Part shown: piece by piece, positions 7,793 to 16,000 of the stretch | Layout: every line of letters starts with the position of its first letter | Position numbering within the stretch: position 1 is the first letter of the stretch | Assembly: GCF_021602025.1 (NCBI RefSeq) | Contig: NZ_BQHW01000004.1 | Span: 186,001 to 250,000, forward strand | Reading direction: 5' to 3' | Length of the DNA: 64,000 nucleotides | Origin: Pseudomonas ceruminis | GTDB taxonomy: Bacteria; Pseudomonadota; Gammaproteobacteria; Pseudomonadales; Pseudomonadaceae | Program-made: the position numbers and the translations under genes | Notes under the pieces: model-generated | Told to the model about the DNA's origin: nothing | The model's input: the letters and a program-made list of their open reading frames with translations, nothing else | The model's database searches: none

Positions 7793-8995
7793 ATGCCGAC
7801 CTTTCGCTACCAGGCCGTGGATCTTGCGGGCAAGCGCCATCAGGCCAGCGTGCAGGCCGACAGCGAGCGCCATGCGCGGCAGTTGCTGCGAGAGCAGGGC
7901 CTGTTCCCGCGGCAGTTGCAGCGCTTGGAGGCTGCCACCGGCCGGCAGCGAAGCCAGCGCCTGAGCCGCGCCCAGCTGTGTGAGCTGACCCGCCAGTTGG
8001 CGACCCTGACCGGTGCCGGTATCCCCCTGGTCGATGCGTTGGCCACGCTGGAGCGCCAATTGCGCCAGCCGGCCCTGCAGGCCGTGCTGGTGGCATTGCG
8101 GGGTTCGCTCGCCGAAGGGGTGGGGCTGGCGCGCAGCCTGGCCCGCCAAGGTGCGCCCTTCACCGGTTTGTATTGCGCGCTGGTCGAGGCCGGCGAGCGC
8201 TCCGGGCGGCTTGCCCAGGTCTTGACGCGGCTGGCCGATCACCTTGAGCAGGTGCAACGCCAGCAGCACAAGGCCCGCACCGCGCTGATCTACCCCTGCG
8301 TGCTGATGGGCGTGTCACTGGCCGTGGTGATCGGCCTGATGACCTTCGTGGTGCCCAAGCTCACCGAACAGTTTGCCCACGCGGGGCAGAGCCTGCCCCT
8401 GATCACCTCGCTGCTGATCGGCCTGAGCCAGGCCCTGGTACACATCGGCCCCTGGCTCCTGGGGTTGGCGATGCTGGCCACCCTGTTGGGTTCGTGGTTG
8501 CTGCGCAAGCCGCACTGGCGCCTGCGCCGCGACGATCTGCTGCTGTGCCTGCCGCGTATCGGCGGGCTGTTGCAGGTGTTGGAGAGCGCCCGTCTGGCGC
8601 GCAGCCTGGCGATCCTCAGCAGCAGTGGCGTGGCCCTGCTCGAAGCCTTGCAGGTGGCCACCGAAACCGTCGGCAACCGGCGTATCCACCTGGCCATGGA
8701 GCAGGTCCGCCAGCAGGTGCAGGGCGGCACCAGCCTGCATCGCGCCCTGGAGGCGAGCCGGCAATTTCCGCCGCTGCTGGTGAACATGGTCGGCAGCGGC
8801 GAGGCCAGCGGCACACTGGCCGACATGCTCGAACGCGTGGCCGACGACCAGGAACGCGGTTTCGCCCGCCAGGTGGACACGGCCATGGCCCTTTTCGAAC
8901 CCCTGATGATCCTGGTGATGGGCGCCGTGGTGCTGTTCATCGTGCTGGCGGTGCTGCTGCCGATCATGCAACTCAACCAGGGCCTGCAACTGTAA
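7793..8995 (+). CDS. gspF: Type II secretion inner-membrane platform protein GspF (XcpS-like)
   Basis: GspF is the polytopic platform protein that contacts GspE and the growing pseudopilus. The 400-residue sequence shows two GspF domains (about 70-190 and 270-390), each with a cytoplasmic helical region followed by membrane segments, including YPCVLMGVSLAVVIGLMTF and a C-terminal LVMGAVVLFIVLAVLLPIM. The motif LTRQLATLTGAGIPLVDAL is characteristic. It follows gspE by three bases and is followed by gspG after a short spacer. Confidence 0.96.
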   Translation: MPTFRYQAVDLAGKRHQASVQADSERHARQLLREQGLFPRQLQRLEAATGRQRSQRLSRAQLCELTRQLATLTGAGIPLVDALATLERQLRQPALQAVLVALRGSLAEGVGLARSLARQGAPFTGLYCALVEAGERSGRLAQVLTRLADHLEQVQRQQHKARTALIYPCVLMGVSLAVVIGLMTFVVPKLTEQFAHAGQSLPLITSLLIGLSQALVHIGPWLLGLAMLATLLGSWLLRKPHWRLRRDDLLLCLPRIGGLLQVLESARLARSLAILSSSGVALLEALQVATETVGNRRIHLAMEQVRQQVQGGTSLHRALEASRQFPPLLVNMVGSGEASGTLADMLERVADDQERGFARQVDTAMALFEPLMILVMGAVVLFIVLAVLLPIMQLNQGLQL

Positions 8996-9013
8996 ATGAC
9001 AAGGAGTACCCCC

Positions 9014-9448
9014 ATGCAGCATCGACGTAGCCGCCAGCGCGGCTTCACCCTCATGGAAATCATGGTGGTGATCTTCATCATCGGCTTGCTGATCGCGGTG
9101 GTCGCGCCCAGTGTGTTGGGCAACCAGGACAAGGCCATGCGGCAGAAAGTGATGGCCGACCTGGCCACCCTGGAACAGGCGCTGGACATGTATCGCCTGG
9201 ATAACCTGCGCTTTCCCAGCAATGAGCAAGGTCTGGCCGCGCTGGTGAAAAAGCCGAGCCAGGAGCCACAGCCCCGCGCCTGGCGCAGCGACGGCTATGT
9301 GCGCCGCCTGCCGGAAGACCCCTGGGGTACGCCTTACCAGTACCGGATGCCGGGTGAACATGGTCGGGTCGATGTGTATTCGCTGGGTGCCGATGGTATG
9401 CCGGGTGGCGAAGGCCAGGATGCCGACCTGGGCAACTGGGCGTTGTAA
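9014..9448 (+). CDS. gspG: Type II secretion major pseudopilin GspG (XcpT-like)
   Basis: GspG is the main subunit of the periplasmic pseudopilus. It has the class III leader MQHRRSRQRG followed by FTLMEIMVVIFIIGLLIAVV, with the conserved Glu at mature position 5; prepilin peptidase should cut after the Gly. The C-terminal part carries the calcium-site region of major pseudopilins (DPWGTPYQY and SLGADGMPGGEGQDADLGNW). The ATG at 9014 is preferred over 8996 because AAGGAG (9001-9006) is correctly placed in front of it. The product is 144 residues. The peptidase gene is not in this window, so processing probably relies on the type IV pilus enzyme. Confidence 0.96.
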   Translation: MQHRRSRQRGFTLMEIMVVIFIIGLLIAVVAPSVLGNQDKAMRQKVMADLATLEQALDMYRLDNLRFPSNEQGLAALVKKPSQEPQPRAWRSDGYVRRLPEDPWGTPYQYRMPGEHGRVDVYSLGADGMPGGEGQDADLGNWAL

Positions 9449-9451
9449 GCG

Positions 9452-9928
9452 ATGGGTGCTGCGCTGAAGGTGGAAGCGGGCTTGAGGGGGAGCGGTCGCC
9501 AGCGCGGCTTCAGCCTGCTCGAGTTGCTGGTGGTGCTGGCCATCGCCGGGCTGATGACCGGGCTCGCCGTGGCCTGGCTCGACAGCAGCAAGGCCAGTGT
9601 CGAGCAGGCGTTGCAGCGGCTTGCCGCGCACGTCTATACGCAGGCCGCTCTGGCCCGGCATGCCGGGCAGTTGCGCGGGCTGCGCTGGACGGGCACGCAC
9701 CCCGAGTTCGTGCGGCGTGAGGGTGATGGCTGGGTAGTCGAGGCGGTCAGCCTGGGTGACTGGCCCAAGGGGCTGCGCCCGGACTGGCATGCCAGTGCGC
9801 AGCCGCACTTACTGTTTACGCCCCAGGGGTGGGCCCAGCCTGGCTCGGTGCGCTGGCGCTGGGCCGAGGGCAGCCAACGCTGGCAGTGGGAACGTGACGG
9901 CCAACTGCGCACGGTGATGTCGCCATGA
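9452..9928 (+). CDS. gspH: Type II secretion minor pseudopilin GspH (XcpU-like)
   Basis: This 158-residue protein has a prepilin leader ending RQRG, followed by FSLLELLVVLAIAGLMTGLAV with the Glu5 that marks pseudopilins. The remainder fits the GspH type (KGLRPDWH, TPQGWAQPGSVRWRWAEG). The leader is rather long (about 20 residues) if the first ATG is used. It lies three bases after gspG and overlaps gspI by four bases (ATGA), so translation is probably coupled. Confidence 0.88.
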   Translation: MGAALKVEAGLRGSGRQRGFSLLELLVVLAIAGLMTGLAVAWLDSSKASVEQALQRLAAHVYTQAALARHAGQLRGLRWTGTHPEFVRREGDGWVVEAVSLGDWPKGLRPDWHASAQPHLLFTPQGWAQPGSVRWRWAEGSQRWQWERDGQLRTVMSP

Positions 9929-10293
9929 AGCGTCAGCAACGCGGCTTCACCTTGCTGGAAGTAACCGTGGCCCTGGCGATTGCCGCAGTGCTGGCGGTCA
10001 TCACCAGCCAGGTGCTGCGCCAGCGCCTGGCCGTGCAGGACAGCGTGCAGCAGCATCGCCTGGGGGTGTTATGTGCCCGTGAATTGCAGGCGCGCTTTGC
10101 CGTGGAACAGTACTGGCCGGCGAACGACCAGGCCAGCGGTGTGCTGAGCCAGGGCGGCCAGGCCTGCCACTGGCAGTTGCAGCTGCGTCGCACCGGCGTG
10201 CGCGACTTGCGCCGCGGCGAGCTGCAGCTTTCCGCCGACCGCGACCAGCGCCTGCCGCTAGGCCAGTACACGGTTTTTCTGGAGCGCCCATGA
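9925..10293 (+). CDS. gspI: Type II secretion minor pseudopilin GspI (XcpV-like)
   Basis: The 122-residue product begins MKRQQRG followed by FTLLEVTVALAIAAVLAVI, a short prepilin leader plus pseudopilin helix with Glu5. The length and the spread of hydrophobic strands after the helix fit GspI, the nucleator of the pseudopilus tip complex with GspJ and GspK. ATGA overlaps join it to gspH upstream and gspJ downstream. Confidence 0.9.
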   Translation: MKRQQRGFTLLEVTVALAIAAVLAVITSQVLRQRLAVQDSVQQHRLGVLCARELQARFAVEQYWPANDQASGVLSQGGQACHWQLQLRRTGVRDLRRGELQLSADRDQRLPLGQYTVFLERP

Positions 10294-10880
10294 AGCAGCG
10301 TCAGGCCGGGTTGACCCTGATCGAGCTGATGGTGGCCTTGGCCTTGACTGCGGTACTGGGAGTCATGCTTGCGGCCTTGGTCAACGGCTGGCTCAAGGTA
10401 CGCGAGCGGTTGCAAGTGAATGGCCAGGAAACCCGCGTGCTCGAGTTCTGCCTTGCCCTGGAGCGGCGCTTCGACAGCCCGGTGCTGCGGCAGGTATACG
10501 AGCAGCGGCTGCCCCTGGCCAGCCGCTGGCTCGACTGGCAGGGCGATCGCCAGCAACTGCTGTGGGTGGCTGGCGCTGCCTTGCCCGAGGCCGAGGGGGG
10601 CGCGCGGCTGCAACGTCAGCGCCTGCGTTTCGACGTCCATGGGCAAGCGCTGCTGCTGGAAACCTCGGCAGACCTGTATGCCGCCAGCGAACCCAACTGG
10701 CGCTTGCGTGAGCAACTGCAGCGGGTCAGTGCGTTCAACGTGCTTTACCACCAGGGTGGCCGCTGGCTGCCTTGGCCTGCCGACCAACCCGCGCATCCCG
10801 GCCGTGGTGTGCGCGTGGAATTACAGCGTGATGGAGCCCCCTATGTCTGTACCTTCATGCTCCCTTGGGGGCGTTCATGA
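10290..10880 (+). CDS. gspJ: Type II secretion minor pseudopilin GspJ (XcpW-like)
   Basis: GspJ is the largest of the usual small minor pseudopilins and a tip-complex subunit. The 196-residue product starts MKQRQAG, then LTLIELMVALALTAVLGVMLAALV with Glu5. The C-terminal region (LREQLQRVSAFNVLYH and a basic, Trp-rich stretch) fits the family. Its stop codon forms an ATGA overlap with a start codon at 10877 where gspK would be expected, but no gspK follows. Confidence 0.92.
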   Translation: MKQRQAGLTLIELMVALALTAVLGVMLAALVNGWLKVRERLQVNGQETRVLEFCLALERRFDSPVLRQVYEQRLPLASRWLDWQGDRQQLLWVAGAALPEAEGGARLQRQRLRFDVHGQALLLETSADLYAASEPNWRLREQLQRVSAFNVLYHQGGRWLPWPADQPAHPGRGVRVELQRDGAPYVCTFMLPWGRS

Positions 10881-10891
10881 AACGTGAATGA
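10877..10891 (+). pseudogene. gspK: Apparent gspK remnant (four codons, MKRE-stop)
   Basis: In this operon the next gene after gspJ should be gspK, the roughly 300-residue pseudopilin that caps the pseudopilus. Instead an ATG overlapping the gspJ stop opens a four-codon frame, Met-Lys-Arg-Glu-stop, and its TGA again forms an ATGA overlap at 10888-10891. The pattern is what an in-frame internal deletion of gspK would leave: first codons and stop with both coupling junctions intact. That it derives from gspK is inferred from gene order alone. Confidence 0.5.
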
Positions 10892-10924
10892 CACCGACGG
10901 GCGCAGCCCCGGCCCTGGCTGCTG

Positions 10925-11959
10925 TTGCGCCCAGGCGATACCTGGGACTGGCTGCTGCTAGATAACGGTACTGTGCAATGCGAAGGGCAGGGTCAGCCAT
11001 CGGCGAGCCTGGTCGCACGGGTAGCGTTGATCGTACCAGGCGAGCAGTGCAGCCAGTTTCAACTGGCTGCGCCGCCCGGCCTCAAGCGTGACGAGTGGCC
11101 ACTGCTGCTGGAAGATCAGCTGATGCAGGGCCCGGACGAGGTGCACTGCGCTTGCCTGTCACGCCACGCCGGGCAACTGCGTTTGCTGGTCGTGGCACGC
11201 GAGCGCCTGCATGCCTGGCGCAGGCAGTGTGCTCAGTGGGGTGTGCAGGTGGACCGTTGTTGGGCGGAGTTCCAACTGCTGCCGACACCCGAACCGGGTC
11301 TTGTCTGGCAGTGGCAACGGGCACCCGGCACGATCCTGTACAAAGGGCGGGGGGACGATGGCCGGGAACACTGGCTGCTCTGGCCAGCGGTGCTCGGCGA
11401 TACTCCACAACTGCCTTGGCTGCAACAGCGCACGGTGCCGCTGGCCGGTGCATGGCCAACTGCGCTGGCGCCCCTGGACAGCCTACCGAGCCTGTTCGAA
11501 CAGCCCCGCACGGCCCACAGGTGGCCGGCTGTGCCACGCCATCAGCAACGGCTGATTGCCGCTTGCCTGGTGCTGGCAGCGGGGTGGGGCGGGTTGTGGC
11601 TGAGCCAGCAATGGCGCCAAGCCCAGGTTTGGCGTGCGCAGGTGCAGGCGGTGGCTGGCAATCAGGCCAGCCCGCAGCAGGCGGCACAGGCCCTCAAACA
11701 CCTGCGCGACAGCGAGCGGCAACAGCAACTGCACATGCGCCAACTGCAAGAACTGCAAGCCCAGGTACAGGCCTGGCTGCATGATCACCCCGGCTGGCGC
11801 CTGCACGCGGCGCACTTCGACGGCCAGCGCTGGTACCTGCGTCTGGACGGTGAGGGCAGTGCACCGCCTTGGGTCGAGATGGCCAGTGCCGCGGGGGCGA
11901 CGGTGCAGGTGCAGGACGCAGCGTCGCACGTGGTGTTCGACCTGGGAGCGGCAACATGA
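10925..11959 (+). CDS. gspL: Type II secretion protein GspL (XcpY-like), 5' end apparently frameshifted
   Basis: GspL recruits the ATPase GspE to the inner membrane. The frame encodes an actin-like cytoplasmic domain (about residues 1-190), a membrane segment near LIAACLVLAAGWGGLWLSQQW and a periplasmic domain that continues to the gspM overlap. The reading frame has no ATG or GTG start: upstream it reads PWLLLRPGD back to a stop at 10889-10891, leaving only CTG or the TTG at 10925. The expected start is the ATG at 10888 (ATGA overlap), which lies in another frame. Removing one C from the CCCC run at 10907-10910 would join them as MTPTGAARPWLLLRPGD. So this is either a true frameshift or a sequencing indel; the TTG start given here is a fallback. 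Confidence 0.8.
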   Translation: MRPGDTWDWLLLDNGTVQCEGQGQPSASLVARVALIVPGEQCSQFQLAAPPGLKRDEWPLLLEDQLMQGPDEVHCACLSRHAGQLRLLVVARERLHAWRRQCAQWGVQVDRCWAEFQLLPTPEPGLVWQWQRAPGTILYKGRGDDGREHWLLWPAVLGDTPQLPWLQQRTVPLAGAWPTALAPLDSLPSLFEQPRTAHRWPAVPRHQQRLIAACLVLAAGWGGLWLSQQWRQAQVWRAQVQAVAGNQASPQQAAQALKHLRDSERQQQLHMRQLQELQAQVQAWLHDHPGWRLHAAHFDGQRWYLRLDGEGSAPPWVEMASAAGATVQVQDAASHVVFDLGAAT

Positions 11960-12342
11960 ACCGACACTGGATTCAGCGCCATCGGCTGCTGCTGGCGTGG
12001 TACCTGATTGGTCTGTTACTGGCCGTGTTGGCAGTGCGCGAGGGGCTGTCCCACTGGCGTGAACTGAGCCAATGGCGTGGGCTGGCAGAGCAGGCGGCTG
12101 GACTGCGCAGCGGCCCTGGGCTGAGCCTGGAACGGCTGCGCCAGTCTGCCCAGGCGCGGCGGGTTGAGCTTGTCGATGTCGAGCTACAAGGCAAGCGCTG
12201 GCAGCTGCGTGGCCAGGTGGCCGATGACCGTGTCCTGGAAGGCTGGCTGCAAGCCTTGCGCTCAGAGGGTGTCCAACCCCTGCAATGGGGGCTGGAGCAG
12301 GACGCCCAGGGGCTGCGTTTCGATCTGGTGGTGCAACCATGA
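11956..12342 (+). CDS. gspM: Type II secretion protein GspM (XcpZ-like)
   Basis: GspM is a small bitopic inner-membrane protein that pairs with GspL. The 128-residue product has a short cytoplasmic N-terminus (MNRHWIQRHR), one membrane segment (LLLAWYLIGLLLAVLAV), then a periplasmic ferredoxin-like region rich in Arg and Gln with RLRQSAQARRVELVDVELQGKRW. It overlaps gspL and gspN by ATGA at both ends. The call rests on length, topology and position, since GspM proteins share little sequence. Confidence 0.82.
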   Translation: MNRHWIQRHRLLLAWYLIGLLLAVLAVREGLSHWRELSQWRGLAEQAAGLRSGPGLSLERLRQSAQARRVELVDVELQGKRWQLRGQVADDRVLEGWLQALRSEGVQPLQWGLEQDAQGLRFDLVVQP

Positions 12343-12998
12343 GCCGCTGGGGGATGCTGTGGGTGGGCGGGGTATTCAGCGTGACCCTGTTGGTAGAGCT
12401 ACCGGCGTCATGGGTGGCGCGCGGCGTTGGCCTGCCCATGCACGAGGTCAGCGGTAGCCTCTGGCAGGGGCAGGCGCGCCAGTTGGGGCCTGTCGGCCCC
12501 ATGCACTGGACGCTGCAGCCCTGGCGCTTGCAGGCAAATGCCCAGTTGGGTTTCCAGGGGCAGGGCTGGCAGTTGCGCGCCGACGGCTGGCCATGGCGCT
12601 GGCGGCTTGAAGTGGCGGCATTGGGGGCCCAGGCGACGGCACAGGCTGACTACCGAGTGGCCGGGCAGTGGCAGGGTACGCTGCGCGTGCAGGGCGTGGG
12701 ACGTGCCTGCCGCGCCAGCGAAGGCCGCATCACTGTCAGCGATCTGGCATTGAGCGAACCTTGGTCGTTGAGCCTGGGCCAGGGGTGGGTTGAACTGGAC
12801 TGCCACAACGGCTGGCGCCTGCACGGCCAGTTGGCGCAACAAGGGCAGCATCAACTGACAGGGGATGCCGACCTGCTGGGGCGTCGAGCGCAGGTCGCCT
12901 TTGAGCTCCAGCCGGAGGCTGCCCTGACGCCGTTGCTGCGCGGCGCGCAGTGGTTGGGGGCGCAGGCGGCGTCCGGGCAACGGGATTTGCGCTGGTAA
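12339..12998 (+). CDS. gspN: Type II secretion protein GspN
   Basis: The 219-residue product has a single N-terminal hydrophobic segment (GMLWVGGVFSVTLLVELPASWV) followed by a beta-rich periplasmic part with repeated short strands (GPMHWTLQPWRLQANAQLGF), as in GspN proteins. GspN occurs in only some secretons and its role is not settled. It is the last gene of the operon; a strong hairpin follows at once, and the next gene converges from the other strand. Confidence 0.82.
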   Translation: MSRWGMLWVGGVFSVTLLVELPASWVARGVGLPMHEVSGSLWQGQARQLGPVGPMHWTLQPWRLQANAQLGFQGQGWQLRADGWPWRWRLEVAALGAQATAQADYRVAGQWQGTLRVQGVGRACRASEGRITVSDLALSEPWSLSLGQGWVELDCHNGWRLHGQLAQQGQHQLTGDADLLGRRAQVAFELQPEAALTPLLRGAQWLGAQAASGQRDLRW

Positions 12999-13005
12999 CC
13001 CTTCT

Positions 13006-13042
13006 GGCCCTGTCGTGGGCGGGTCGCGCCGACGACAGGGCC
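13006..13042. terminator. Bidirectional hairpin between gspN and tpsA
   Basis: An 11-bp perfect inverted repeat (GGCCCTGTCGT / ACGACAGGGCC) with a 15-base loop sits between two convergent operons. There is no T-run on either side, so the terminator role is inferred from the stem and the convergent context. Confidence 0.6.
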
Positions 13043-13058
13043 GTACGGGCTACTGTGT

Positions 13059-16000
13059 TCAGTCTGCTTTGCCTTGCACGCTGGATACCCACTGCTCGCT
13101 GCGGTTATGCCCGCTGGTGCGCAGCAACCCCAGGTCCAGGGCATTTTCACCGTCCGCTGCACCTTTGCCTTTGGCTATCTGGGCAATGGCCGTGCCCAGG
13201 TCCACTGGCGAATTGGAAGCATCGATCGATACATCCCGACGATAGTCGTTGCCGCTCAAGGTTTGTTTGGTCACGGCATTGGTATCGAGCGCGACATTGC
13301 CCTTCGCCGATTGCAGCTTCGCCGCCACCAGGTGCGTATCGCCCCCCACCTTCAAGTCGATGCCCTCACTGCCTTTGAGCGTGGTGTGCTGCGCTACGCT
13401 GTCACGTTGCACGTGGGAGACTTCAAGGCTGAAGGTGGGTGAGAAACCGGGGTCTGCCTTGCTCGCGGCCGAGCCCGCCTTAGCGCTCACCTTGCTTCCC
13501 AGGGGGCTGGTCATGGCGCTGGCTGCGTTGGCGTAACCCTGCGGGTTCTTCTCCTTGCTCAGCCGAGCGTCACCTTTCACGGTCAGGGTATCGACGTTGT
13601 CCTTGCGGCTGGCGATGCGCAAGTCGCCGTCGATTTCACCCTTGATACGCCCGGCCTCCAGGCTGACGCCTTCGATACGGGTGTCGCCGCGGCTTTGCAG
13701 GTCGATGCGCTCGGCGCGCAGGTTGCCGGCGTTCCAGGTCAGGTTGTCGCGCTTGTCCAGGTTGAGCTGCGCGCGCCCGTGCAGGCCGTAGGTGTCAGTA
13801 CCCCCCTTGGACTGGTTGAAGCCAGCGCCGGCCGTGATATCGAGGTTGTTGCGTCGTTCGCGGTCGGAAGAGGCTTCGATCAGCATGCCGCCGCTGGCGG
13901 CATTGATATCGATCTGCTCCGCCGTGGCGTGCAGGCCCTCCAGGTGCAGGGCGATGTCTTCGCGGGCGCGGCTCTGCAGGGCCAGCTTGCCAGCGCTGTG
14001 GAACTGCGCATCGACGGCCTGCTGGGCGTTTTCCTCCTGCTTGCCATGGGTGAAGTGCCCACCCAGGGCTCCACCTCGGGTGGCACCGGTTTTGGCCGCC
14101 AGTTCCAGACCGCCGCCAAGGCCGCCGCCTTCGGCCTGTTGGGTATTGCTGGCCGCCGTAACCTGCAGGCGGCCGCCGCTTTGCAGCAGAATATCGCCGG
14201 CCTTGGCTTCGCGACTGCCGATGCGGGTGCCTTCGAGCAACAGGTCGCCACCACTGCTGAGGCGCACGCTGCCCTGAGCGTCGACCTGCGCCACCTGGGC
14301 TTTGGTCTGTGCGCTCTGGCGCTGGTCATGGTCGAGATAACCCCGGCCATCGACACCGGTGTTGCCTGGGCGGTTGCCAACTTTGGCCCAGGCATTGCCA
14401 TCGAGTTGCTGCGTGCGCTGTTCGGCGTGGTCGCTGGCCTGGGTGAGCGACAACGAACCGGCGCTGTGCATGACCACGTCGCCTGTGCCACCGTCGATGC
14501 GCACGCCTTCATAGCGGCCATCGCTACCCAGCTGCACCTGAATGCCCTGTTGCCCGTAAAGGCTGCCGGGCACGGCGGTGCTGGCGGTGTCTTGCCTGGA
14601 CAACGAACCGCCCTTGCCGGTGACACGCACGTTCAGGTCTTCGCCGGTACTGGTGTCGACCCTCAGGTCGCCGCCATAGGCCAGCCGTTCGCCGGTGTTT
14701 TCCTGAGTATGCTTTGCGGCGCGCAGGGTGTGTTGCTGCGCATCGATCTGCAATGCGCCGGCGTTGGCGCGCCAGGCGGTGCCCTGGTCATCGATAGAGT
14801 CGGCCGTGACCTGGGCCGTCGCGCCGGACAGCTCACTCACATGCGCAAAGCCGCGGCGCTGGTTTTCCAGGCGTTTGAGGTGGTCAACGGTCATGTCGGC
14901 GCCCATACTGGGCGCAACCATTGCGTCCTCGGGGGACGCCTGTTGGAAGCGCGCGGCTTCTTCGCCCAGCACCAAGCGCTCGATCGGCCGGGTAAGGTCC
15001 CGGTATTCGACGCTGGCACCAAGGCTGCCTTGCCAGTCTTCCCGGCGTTCTTCACGTTCGTGGATGTCTTGCACGGCGCGGTTCTCGATGCGTTTGGCGG
15101 TCACCTTGAGGCCGTTGCCCGCTTCCACCTTGGCGGCTTCGGCGACCAGTTCATCTGCGCCGAGCTTGAGGTCGCCACTGGCCTGCAACGTGCTGCGCTG
15201 CCCCTTGCTGTCGTGCTCGGTGACCGTCTCGACGTTGTGCTGGCCTTCGAACTGGCTACCTATCCGGTCGATGCCGCCGGTTACCGTGAGCCCGCCACCG
15301 CTGCGCGTGGTGTTGGTGGATGAATCGCGCGTGTTACGGGCCGCGCCGAGGCTCATCTGCTTGGCCTGGATGTCCAGGTCACCGGCGCCGGCCTGAACGC
15401 TGGAGCCATTGACCTGCAGGTGCGCGCCGCTGTTGAGGGCAACCGTCGCGCCCTTCAGTGCGCTGGCCACCTGAGAGACCTCGCGCTGCTTGCCTGAGGT
15501 GGTGACAACCTCGTAAGCCAGGCCCGCGGCGTATTGGCGGGAGCCGGGCTTGCCGTCTTCGGCGTCTTGAGTCTGCTTGGCGCTGGCTACGAAGCTACGC
15601 TGCTGGCTGCGGGTGTCACTGTCAGCGACCGATTGCGTGCTGTCGATGATCAGGTCGCCCTTGGCTTCGACCTGCAGATGCTTGCCGGCCTCAACGTTGG
15701 CGCCATTGATGCGCAGCTCGTCGGCGCTGGCCAGGCGCAGGTTGGAGGCAGAGCTGACGTCGCTGACCAGGGCGTGTTGCTTGCGTTGCGTGTGTTCGCG
15801 GTCGCGCCCTATCAGGCCGAACAGCTTGCTGTTGTTCTCGTGCTCGCTCGACGTGGAGCTGCCATGGTCTGCCCCGATCGCCAGCGCACCCTTTTCGCTG
15901 TAGAGCACAGCGTCTTGCCCGCCGTGAACGGTACTGCCCTTGACGCTGACCTGGTCAGCGGTGACTTGCAGCTTACCGTCCGCTTTGACGCTGCTGTCGG

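Noticed and set aside
5150-8269. A very long open frame antisense to gspD, gspE and gspF
   Set aside because: Composition is Gln/Leu/Ala/His repeats with no signature, and the sense strand encodes three intact secretion proteins.
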